Assembly (NCBI GenBank): GCA_026770585.1 | Contig: MU646340.1 | Coordinates: 1,062,309-1,079,538 of the forward strand | Reading direction: 5' to 3' | Source of the DNA: Baffinella frigidus | Lineage: Eukaryota; Cryptophyceae; Cryptomonadales; Baffinellaceae | Length of the DNA: 17,230 nt | Shown: in pieces, positions 1 through 10,300 of the stretch | Position numbering within the stretch: the stretch's first letter is position 1 | Layout: each line of letters opens with the position of its first letter | Program-made: the position numbers and the translations under genes | The notes under the pieces: model-generated | Databases searched by the model: none | Told to the model about the DNA's origin: nothing | Seen by the model: the letters and a program-made list of their open reading frames with translations, nothing else

Positions 1-31
1 CCCCGCCCCCCCCCCCCCCCCCCCCTCCCAG
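1..31 (+). other. 3' end of an upstream intron (poly-C tract and AG acceptor)
   Basis: A run of about 25 C residues interrupted once or twice, then TCCCAG directly before the coding exon. This is the polypyrimidine tract and acceptor of an intron that begins outside the window, so the first gene continues upstream. Confidence 0.7.
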
Positions 32-610
32 GGTGGCTCGGCGAAGTGCTGGGGGTGCGGCGCCACGGACCGCCTCGGGCGCGTCAGGGGGGTCACCATC
101 CTCGGCAACGTCAACAAGGGTCAGTGCGAGGTTCCGCAGGACGTGGTCGGGTGGGACTCAGTGGCCACGTCGGAGTGGCACTCGTGCGGGGTGACGGATG
201 CCGGCGAGATTCGGTGCTGGGGATGCCGCTGCTCGCCGGAGAGGTGTCCCGCGTGGGACTCGCCCGATGTTGACTTTGGACAGTGTGACGTCCCGACAGG
301 GTACACCTGGTCCACGGTGTCCGTGGGCAAGTACCACTCCTGCGGGTTGACCAACAAGGGGCAGGCCGTGTGCTGGGGGGGCGTGCGCTCTGGGACGGCG
401 CTCTTCCACGAACAAATAGGCACGCTTGTCTCGCAGGGCGCGAGCGAGGCGCGGAAGCACGACCTCGGGCAGGCGTTCTCCCCCCAGGGTGTCGCGGAGT
501 GGCTCAACCCCCGGGCGTTCGTGCAAGAGGCTGCGTATCTCGCAGGGACGCTCGCGCTTCCGACGCAATCCTCGACGCTCGTTGGCGCTGACTACTTCTT
601 CGCCTTCCAG
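32..610 (+). CDS. Exon 1: RCC1/BLIP-II-like beta-propeller repeats
   Basis: The exon follows a poly-C intron tail ending CCCAG and stays open for 193 codons to a CAG|GTACGA donor. The first 120 residues hold the end of one repeat (KCWGCG) and two further cores: WHSCGVTDAGEIRCWGC and YHSCGLTNKGQAVCWGG. Each sits about 20 residues after a QC(E/D)VP motif. The H-C-G/L-x(3)-G-x-(V/I)-x-C-W-G pattern is typical of RCC1_2/BLIP-II-type propeller blades, usually present as six or seven; earlier blades should lie upstream of the window. The cysteine-rich version suggests an extracellular domain. Residues 120-193 form a linker with no recognised domain. Such propellers are known as protein-interaction surfaces; the partner here is unknown. 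Confidence 0.72.
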
Positions 611-1317
611 GTACGACTTGCCTTCCTGAACCCTGAACCCTGCACCCTTCACCCGTATGCGGACACGCCCTACCACCTCATGTGTCGACACGCCCGTGTG
701 GACACGCGAGGCCTGCCACCCCCCGTGTGCGGACACCCAACTCCTGCCACCCCTTTCCGCTTGTCCTGCGGAAACCTCTCTTCGTTTACGGATGGGAACT
801 CTCCCGCACTTCCTGCGGTTTTGAGAAGCTCCCTTGGTGGTGGGGAAACCACCTTTTGCGGAGGGGACATCGTCTGTAGGAAGAAACCAGACACACGGCG
901 TGCTTTGTAAACCTAGCCAGAACCCTGCTGCACACCACCTCCTCGTGGTGACCCTATCCTCCCTCCCACCCAGCACGTACCCAAAACCCTAAACCCTGAA
1001 CGCTGAACCCTAAACCCTAAACCCTAAACCCCAAACCTTACACCTTAATCCCTGAACCCTGAACCCTAAACCCCAAACCCCAAACCCTAAACCCTAAACC
1101 CTCAACTCTAACCCCCCCCCTCCCCCCTCCAGGTGATGAACCCCTTGGTGGCGCAAGGGCCAGCAGCCGCGAGCATCTACGCCGAAGGAGTTGCGGTTGA
1201 GGAGAAGCAGTTCACTCACGCGCCGCTCGCGCTCGCGGCGCTCAGTGTGGTCGACTGCGCGCCGGGCACCTGGTCCACGGAGATCGGCGAGTGTCTGCCT
1301 TGCGATCAGGTGCGCGC

Positions 1318-1350
<33 letters not shown>

Positions 1351-4300
1351 GCGACACGCGGGACCCGCGCTCCGTGCGGCGCGTGACCACGCGAGGAGAC
1401 ACGTGTGTGTCGTGTCCTGCGGCTGTTCGCAGAGTGAGTCTTCTTCTTCTTCTTCTTTATTACTCTCAATGCAGGTCCTAGATAGGCCTTTTAGCCTTGA
1501 GTTGAGTGATACAATGTCTATGAGCCTCAAGAACGAGCCCGCACCGGAAAGGAAAAGAGTGAGTCAACGGCAGACGACGTGCACGTGCGCCTAGCACTCA
1601 GACAGTCCCGTGCATGAATATCTGGAGTGACTTTCCACGGGACGTGTTCGCAAAGAAGCGCAGCACTCACAACCACCTGGGGCGCGCGTGCGGCACTCAT
1701 CAAGAAAGTTTGGTTGCCTGGCCAGAAAAGGTGTCAACTGACGAGAGACCCTCTCTGCAGGGGACGTACGCGATCGACTGCGGAGTGTCTTCTTGCGCCT
1801 CCTGCCACCCGGGCACGTTCGCCTACATCGGAGAGACGGGCTGCACAGACTGCTCGGTCGGGACGTTTGCGCAGGACTACGGGTCGACGTCGTGCTCCGC
1901 GTGTCCTTCTGGCACCTTCGGGCCTGTCACTGGCGCCCTCTCAAGGTTACCCCCTCCCCCCTCCCCTCACTCACACGCACACCACAACGACGGCCGGTGG
2001 TAGGCGTCTGGCGTTGTTTCGTGTAGAGTGATGCTCCCCGCGACAGCGATGGTGTTTGGAAGGAAATGTTACCGCGGGGTCGTATGACGCAACGGCTGAC
2101 ACGGTGCCCACCCACACAGCCACTTTGCACTGCACGTACGGCGGCTCCTGGGGTGTGAACAAACGGCTGATGGGGCGCAGGTACGACGGGTGCGTGGACT
2201 GCAAACCTGGCAACTTCTCCGAGACGTGGACCACTTGGGAGCCGCGCATCGACGCCTGGGTCGAAGTGCAGGCAACAGAATGCACTGTCTGTCCGCAGGG
2301 GCACTTCTGCGAAGGCGCGAAGGACAAGACCAAGTGCCCGGGAGGCACATACCAGGCGTCGTTCGGCATCGCGAGCAAGGCCGCGTGCGAGGTGCCTCCC
2401 TTCCTTCTCCGTCTCGTGACTCAATGATGCCCTGATGCCGAGTATGTGCGTCGGGGGACGCGAATGATGGCACCCAGCGTGGCGCCTCTCTCATCTTTCG
2501 CGTGACTTGCTCCTCTCCTGCATCATCCTGGGGATTTAGGGTTTGATTTTTAGGGTGTGAGGATTGAAGGTTTCGTGAAGCGCCGCACCGACTCGTGTGC
2601 GACTGGGTTGCCTCCATGTCTCCATGCTGGAGAACCTACCGTGTGCCACTCACACGCCCACGTCGTAGCGCCTCCACCCTACACCGCACACCGCGCTCCC
2701 TAACGCCTCCGCACCACGTTTGTACCGGCAGGTGTGTGCGCACACGGAGCGATGCACGGGCGAATGGCCGCGGCACACGTGCGCCTCCACGTCTGGTGTG
2801 GCCAATGCCACTGTCTTCACGGAGCTGGACCACTGCGAGCGCGCGTGCGTCGACTTGGAGCGCGGCAACGGGGAGTGTTTCAAGGCGCCGTTTCCGGATA
2901 ACGGGTGCGCCCCCTTTCGTGTGTTTGGTGTGGTGTGATTTGGTGTGTTTGGATTTGATGCCGCCGCGGTTGCTTTGGGGACCTGGTCCTGGCATGCTCC
3001 GACCACTTTGCCTCACCCAACGCCCAAAGGTCGACCACAGGCAGACACGGGGGTGGTGTGGCGGTGTTGACCACTCTCGGTGTGTCGCTCGCGCTCGCTC
3101 TTGCTCTCGTGTTTCCTGTCACACGCTGGTTGGTGGTTTCCCGGGACAAAGGCACGCTACTGTCCCCCCCCTCAGGGCTGACGCGGCGGCGAGCCTTGCA
3201 CGCAGGTGCGTGGAGGGTTATGTGGGGTACCTCTGCTCCGAGTGCTTCGACAACTTCCACCCAGACACTCTCGACTTCCAGTGCAAGCTGTGCCCCGACG
3301 TGTGGTACCAAGTGTTCGGGCTGGTGGTGTACACGGGCCTCGTGCTCCTGGTGCCTCTCGCGTGCGATCTGCTCGGGTTCGACTGGCGCGCGGCAGTCTA
3401 CATGCGCATCGTCTTCTCCTTCCTCCAGACACAGGTCTGGTCCTCCTCTCCTCGCCCGCTGCCTCGACGCGGTCGTGTTTGACGATTGATTCAACCACGC
3501 CCCCCCCCTTTGATTGATTGAACCACGCCCCCCCCCTTTGATTGATTGAACCACGCCCCCCCCTTCCCCCGCTTGCCCGGCATCCCTCGCACCCCCCCCT
3601 AGCACCACCCCGCGTGCTGCCTGCCGCATGGCTGCACGCCGATGACTGGTGAATGGAGGTGGTGGGCCGTGCGCACGCGCGCGGGGGGCAGGGCTGGCGC
3701 GGTGTCAAGTACCACGTGCCAGGGGCGCGCGTCCCCCGAAGCACGCGTGACAAACCGCACGAGGAGTGTTGCTGACGGACTAGCGTGGTTGGCGCTCGCA
3801 GGATCTGGCGCTGTCGGTGGACATTCGGTGGCCATCCTTCCTCTTCACGGTCGTGCGCTGGCTCCGCGTCTTGGGCTTTGACCTGATGTTCTCCGACCCC
3901 TTCTGCTTCATCGAGGTATCCGCCGTTACTTCTACCAACCAACGGAGGTCCCCGTTTGCTTTGAGATGCCTGACCGGCAGTCGAGAAGCAAGAGGAATGC
4001 CCGCTCTGCACCCGCGACCCCAGTCGTGTTGCGGGCCGCCCCCCTAATTCAACCACTGTCGATCCGCGCTGCTTGCCCCGTTGGTGCAATCCGTCCGTGA
4101 CCCACCTCCCCATCCGCAGTCATCGGCGGAGTCATGGCGGGGGCTGTTCTTGTTCGAAGTGGCGTTCCCGCTGGTGATCGCGCTCCTGATTCTGGTGCTC
4201 GCGTCCTTCGCGGACTTGATCGCGAGAAGTGTCTCGTTCATCCTCCTCTGGTTCCGCAAGCGGCGCGAGGCACGAGAGAAGGCCAGGCTCTACAAGTTCA

Positions 4301-7300
4301 GAGTCGTGGAAAGAGACGAGAACGGCGATGAGATCGAGGAGGAGGAGGTACTCCCTCTCCGCCATTCCTGTGATGCTGGGTGTCGCGTGTCGCTCTCCTC
4401 TATCGAGCCTATGCGTGTCGCTCTCATCTTTACGTCCGTAACGTATCGCCCTGATTGAGCGCCGTAAGTCCTAAGACCCGCGTGGACCGCACAGCCCCTC
4501 GTGTCTTGCAGCGAGTGGCACCCCTCACCGTGTCGCCCCCCCGACGCGCATCCCGCACCCGCGCGCGGCTGCCTGCCGCTGACCATGGTCAACGCCTCTG
4601 TTGCACCCACCAGGAGGAGGCGGCGGCGCCCGCCGTGGACAGCAACCACCTCTCGCGCGCGCTCTGGCGCCTTCTCGGGCACTGGATCGTGTGGAGCGTG
4701 GTCCCGATGATCGCCACCCTCCTGCGCGCGCTCCACTGCTCGTGCGTGCCTCTCGGCTACGAGCTGCATCGCCCGTCCTGGAACAACTGCTCCGCGCCCA
4801 ACGTCCGCACGGTCCTCACGGCCAACCCGTACGTGGAGTGCTACGACGCGGATGGCATCCACGGTCTCGCGGCGAACATCGCCATCCTCGGGCTGCTCTT
4901 GATCTTCTTCGTCCTCCCGACAGCGGCGTTCCTCCTCCCGGATATCGAGAAGCGCCAGGTGCAACCAGCGCCCCGGGAATCCTCCCAACTTCCCCGACAC
5001 AGAAGCTTCTGTCTTTCGACCACAGGCTGTGCGGGCGTCGCTCAGAGGCAACACACTAGATGACACAGAGCAAGAGCGAGGCTCGACGCGGGCGGGATGC
5101 GAGGATGCTTGGGTGGTCGTGTCTCGCGTCTCCCGCACGTGTCTGGGCGGTTCTCTCTCCATCACACCACCACGCTCGCCTCCCCATCACTCTCACCCCT
5201 GGCGCATCACCCAAACTCGCACAACCGTATCTCCGCTGACACAGATCTTGCCTGTCGGCAGGTGAGCGTGAAGGGGTGGCTGCGATCGACCAACGTCGGG
5301 GTGCGCAAGGGCGACACGGTCGGCGTCGGACCTTCTCCGGGCGCGGGCGTCATCCAGGTCCTCCAGGTCGAGATCGATGAGCTGAAAAAGCTGGCCGACA
5401 TTGGGGTCGAAAAGCTCGTCCAACTCGAGGTCGATCCCGATGTCCGCATGGCCGGTAGGGATACTCCGTTTTTGAAGAGGCAGCATGTGGAGCCGTGCGA
5501 ACGGTTTTAGGTGTGAAGGATATCATGTGCGTGCAAAGCCTGTGGGTGGGGCTCTGGCGCAACCGTGCTCGTACTTCTCGCAATCGAGAAAATGGAGAAA
5601 TGTATTTCAAACCGGAAAGGCGCGAACCTTTTCAAACCGGAAAGGCGCGAACCCTGTGATTGCGAAGAGGAACTAGGGCAGAGGGTGCTCCAACTCTGCA
5701 ATTCCGTTCTGAAAATGGAGCGCCCCCCTCCCAGGAGCAAGAGTCAGTTTTCCGGTCAAAGGCGATGAAGAAGGAGGTGAAAGTCGTCATGGCAGAGACC
5801 CGAAGTGCCAACGAATCGGTGGGCGCAGCGCTCGAACGAATCAGCGTGCTTGAGCGCAGGCAGCAAGGCCTTCAGGTCCGCCCGTGCCCCTCACACTCGT
5901 GCTTCACGCGAGATCGTTTCAGTCGTTGCGTCTTCTATCGGAAACATGTTTCCGCCAACCCCGGCGCATCGATTCCCGCGGCGGTGCATGCACACTGCCT
6001 GCGCACCTCGCACCCTTCCGACGGCGTGCTCACCTGCTGGGTCCGAATCTCGGTATACGGGGTTCATCTTTTGGGACCTCCCCCGAGCGCGCGGCACGCC
6101 ACCCTGCGCACCCATGCTCACCGCGTCCCCCCCTAAACCCTAAACTCTGAGCCCTAACTCCTAACCCCCAAACCCTCAACACGCAGGCGTCGCTACTGGG
6201 GGACGCACCGTGGGAGGTTGCGAAGTCGCGGCAGCTGGAAGCCATGGCCGTGGCGCGAGTCTGTCTTCGCGAGAAGTGGATCAACTTCGTCCAGCCGAAC
6301 GATGTCCAGCGCGCCCGCTTCAAGGTTTTCTCCATCAGCTGCTCTACTGTCAGGACGTCATTTCTCTTTCTCTCTGTCGCGGTTGGTCGTTCGTTGTCCG
6401 CGGTTGTCCCAGTGCCGCGTTGTTGGACCACTGCGAGCGGTCGATAGGAATATCGGCCTTTTTTTCAAGGCGGCAACACGCGTGTGGGGTGAGTAGAGGC
6501 GCTTCAACACGCCTTGCCCGGACCACGGCGCGGCCCAACAGCCAACTCCCACTCCCGACGAACCGCATTCTCTCTCACCATCTCTCTCTCTCTCGCTCTC
6601 TCTCTCTCGCGCGCGCGCGCTCTCTCTCTCGCTGCCACCCCTGTTCGTGCTCTGCCGTCTTGCACCGCTAACAACGGTGCCCCCGAATTGCAGGACATGC
6701 ACCAAAGCCTGAACAAGATGCGATCGGAAGTGGGTGCTGGGTGGCTGCAGACGTCCCCGGGCGTGACGGCTTTCAATCAGTACCGCGAGATCGCGCGCAA
6801 GGCCGGGAAGAACATGGACACAGTGCGCGCCAACCTCCTGGCCTTCGGCTTCTGGTCTGCCGTGGTGCTCCTGGCCGTGCCGGCGGCGCTGTTCACAGGC
6901 GCGTTGTTCGTGGCGCATCTGGGGATGAAGGTGCTGCGGGAGTATGTGTCTTCGCCGGATCACATCTCCGTGGAGTTGCAGTGGGCCAGCTACGGGGATC
7001 GCCGCGAGGTTGAGGGCCAGGTTCTGCCCCCCCCCCTACCACCCACTCTTCACGCATCACAGCCGTCTGTGTCACCAACCGTGCCCGGTCCAATCATCGA
7101 CCTAGTGCAAACGTTATCCGGGGGAAGTGAAGAGTGGGTGGTACCTGCAAACTCTAAACACCAACGCCGGGGGCGTTGGGCAGGTGGTACGGGTGGATCC
7201 ACCGTACGGGCAGTATGCGATCCCGACGAATGCCGAGGAGCTTTTCGGCAAGGTGGCCATCGTCTTCCGCGGTCGCGGCACTCAGCACGAGTCCTCCGCC

Positions 7301-10300
7301 GTCAAGGTCCCGCCTCCCACCTCAAATACAGTGTGTTAAAGGTGCTGCCGTTGAAAAACTCGTGGTCGGATTTCGGGCTCGGGGAGGATGTCGGCCTCGG
7401 TCGGACGGGGTACGTTGGATCGCTGGCTGCGCGTGTCGGAGCCGAGCCGTAGACGTCGCCTCGGTGCAATGCGGACGCGGGGGCACCTTGGTTAGTTGCG
7501 TTCCTACCCAGGCGTGATGCACCCCCAACCAGGGTGGATCAGTGGCGTTCCTACCCACGCGGTCCTCCCGAGGCTGAACAGCGCGATCGTGATGGTGTAC
7601 ACCCTACACCCTAAAACCTGAATCCTAACCAGGTGCGGCGGCTGCAAGCGGCGGGGGCGATCGCGGTGGTGATAGTCAACGAAGGGTGGGGCACCTTCCA
7701 GCCGAAGATCGTCACGGAAAACCTTGCCTCTGTCGATGCCATCGGCGTCCCGGTTCGTCCCAAACCCTACACCCTAAATCACAAACCCCATCACAAACCC
7801 AAAACCCAAAACCCTTAACCCAAGACCATCAGCTATAAACCCTGAACCCTAAACCCCTAAACCCAAACCCTAAACCCTGAAACGCCCCTCCCCGGTACCT
7901 CACGCGCAGGTGGTATCGATCGCATCCTCAGACGTGCATCTTCTCGCGGACAGTGCAGTGGTCAGCCTGGGCTTCCGGCGCGACCCCCCGCGGCTGATCG
8001 GCCTGAAGCGCCTCCGAACCATCATCGCGCCCAGCCTCCTCATGTCTCCGATGATCGAGGTGCGTCAGCCCCCGGAGTGGCGTGCTCCACCTGGTGCGGT
8101 TCTGTGGAGTGACGGCTGGTGTCTCCAGCTGTTGACGTGGAGGGACGGTTAGTGTGGAGGGACAGGAGACGGATGCGTCGCATGGCACGCGTGCATCCCT
8201 CCCGCGGAGGGGTTGTGGCGGTCCGTGGCCCCTTGCATGCATCCGCCGGCTCTTTCCTGTCAGACGCCGGACATGTATCACACGTCTGACAAGAGCGCCC
8301 CCCGCGTTACGACGAAGCAGGTGTACGGGGGAGACAAGCAGTGGTTCGAAGCAGTGGTGCTCGCGCGCAAGTTGGTGCTGTCTCTCTGCCGCACCCTCCC
8401 CTCGCGCGCCCCGGCCCTGCAGGCCAGCCTCATCCTGGCCGCCAACTTCCTGTACGCGATGGTCACGCTGTACCGCCCGTATGCGGTGGAGGACTTCAAC
8501 CGCATGGAGACTGCCGCGGCTGTCTCCACCTTCGCGTGCGCTCTCATGGTCTGCCCCCCCCCGCACACACCCGAAACCCCGCACTCCACACACTAGTCCC
8601 CGAACCGTAAACCCTACCTATCAGCAATCACCTTTATGCTGGAATCTCCCCTGCGCCGCCCGCGGCTTTCAAGGCGATCTGCCGAGAAGGCGCGCACCGC
8701 TCTCATCTCAGTGGCTCTTGCGGTTGATCGCGCATCGCGTTGGCTCTTCGGGGAGAGATGGCTCACCTCGGTGGCTCTTCCTCGGCAGGTCACGGTCGCC
8801 GCATCGCTCTTCGGAGAAACCACCCAGCTCGTCCCCGGCCTTGAACCCAAAGGCTCCGCGGGTGCCGACGAGGACCTCGCGCGCACCGCGCTCTTCGTCG
8901 GCCTCGCCATCGGCCTGGCCATCACCGTCTTGGTGGGGGCGTTCTTCCTGGTGTTCCCGGTGCTGGAGCTGATGATCTCCTCGATCTTCGCGGCGATCAT
9001 GGCGATGTTTCCGAAGGAGGAGGAGGAGCCGGAGCCGCCCCCGCCGCCGCCGCCCCCGCGGGAGGTGCCGATCAAGCCGCTGTTCGCGTCGTCGCTGGAT
9101 GCGATGTCTGAGTTCTTCCGCGTCATGCCCTACGCGTCCACTTCACAGGTTCGAAAGTCCTTTTCGCTTCACATGTTCTGTTCGCTTCCAACGCAAGTCC
9201 TTTTCGCTTCCACGAAACCGGCCGTGTTGTCACCGCGTGTCTTCTCTTCGCACGCGTGCAACCGCCCTCCCCGCCAGCTCCTTGAACCACCCCCGCCATT
9301 TGGGATGCCTCTACACACCGGATCAACCCCTGAGTCTCTGAAACCGGACCAACCCGCTGATGATCGTTGCAGTGCTCGCTGCACGCGGTGCTGGGCGGAG
9401 TGCGGCAGCAGATGGAGGTTCAGGAGAACAAGGTTGGTGCCAGACGGGAAGCCATCCGCCGAAGACCTTGGGTCGCTCTCGTCGGCCAGGTCATTCATTG
9501 CACCATCTGCTGACCCGTCTGCCATCCTTGCCCAACGCCGAACGCGTCCTCCGATTTTGGAATCGTGCCCACGCCTCACGCGCGCTTCATTCTGCACACC
9601 CCTCCTACCCCTCCTGTGGAATCGTGCATCGCTCTTGTCTTCCTTCACGCGGGGCGGGACGATCGGCAAAGATTGGCTCTCTCGACAGCCAAACTGGACC
9701 CGGAGTGGGGCCCCGGCGAGACGGCTGCACCCGTCGCCTTGTCTCCAAGGAATATAAAGTAACGTGGGGTTCGCAGGGGTCCGCGGGATTTTTCGCAGGC
9801 AAGGCTGTGGTGTGCTTCATGCATCGCCTCTCTGGCGCCGTCATCGAGGTGCGATATGTGCCCTCCTGCCTGCTGCCTGCTGCAACCGCCTTTCAACCTC
9901 GTGCCGTCCTGAATGCCAGCAGGGCTTTCTTCACCCAAGCTAGTTCCTGCTCAACACCGAAATCCTTGGCGAATACCGGCAAGATGTGAACCAGGACAAG
10001 AAAACCTGAAGTTTCCGTAGCAGCAAGCGCTGCAGTGAGCCACTCTCCGAGACGGGCCTAACCCTCGTCCGAGCAGATCGCGGGCGGGTCCTCGGGCGAG
10101 GTGCGGTTCAAGGCTTCCAAGGACGCGGGCGTGAAGGCGTGCTCGTCGGACGGAATTGTCTGGAGTCGCGACTCTTTCTTCGCGCCCCACCTCGTCAAGA
10201 CCCTTCAGGAGGTCCTCCACCGTCCGAATTTCTTCTGTGTTACTCTCAAGACTGGTGACGGGTGATCCAAACGTGAGCCTTAAGACGAGCCCACTTCGAT

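Noticed and set aside
2120-2180. Acceptor at 2119 (CCCACACAG) as start of exon 4
   Set aside because: It enters with two bases where the upstream donor leaves two, which breaks the frame. Acceptor 2180 (GGGCGCAG) restores it.
3484-3566. CRISPR array
   Set aside because: Copies are directly tandem with no unique spacers, and the setting is a eukaryotic intron.
4290-5165. Long minus-strand open frame (291 codons), and similar ones at 158-976, 2880-3629 and 3172-4113
   Set aside because: They overlap well-supported plus-strand exons and introns, are rich in Arg/Ala/Gly/His as expected of antisense GC-rich DNA, and show no domain. They are shadows.
7161-7179. Perfect 8-bp hairpin CCAACGCC-GGG-GGCGTTGG just before a CAG, as a splice regulator
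   Set aside because: The frame through it (NTNAGGVGQ) aligns with the first strand of the PA domain, so it most likely lies in coding sequence and the CAG at 7181-7183 is not the acceptor.
9148-9165. tRNA T-loop (GGTTCGAAAGTCC)
   Set aside because: No acceptor stem, anticodon arm or D-arm could be placed around it. Other GTTCGA sites (10389, 16574) also failed.
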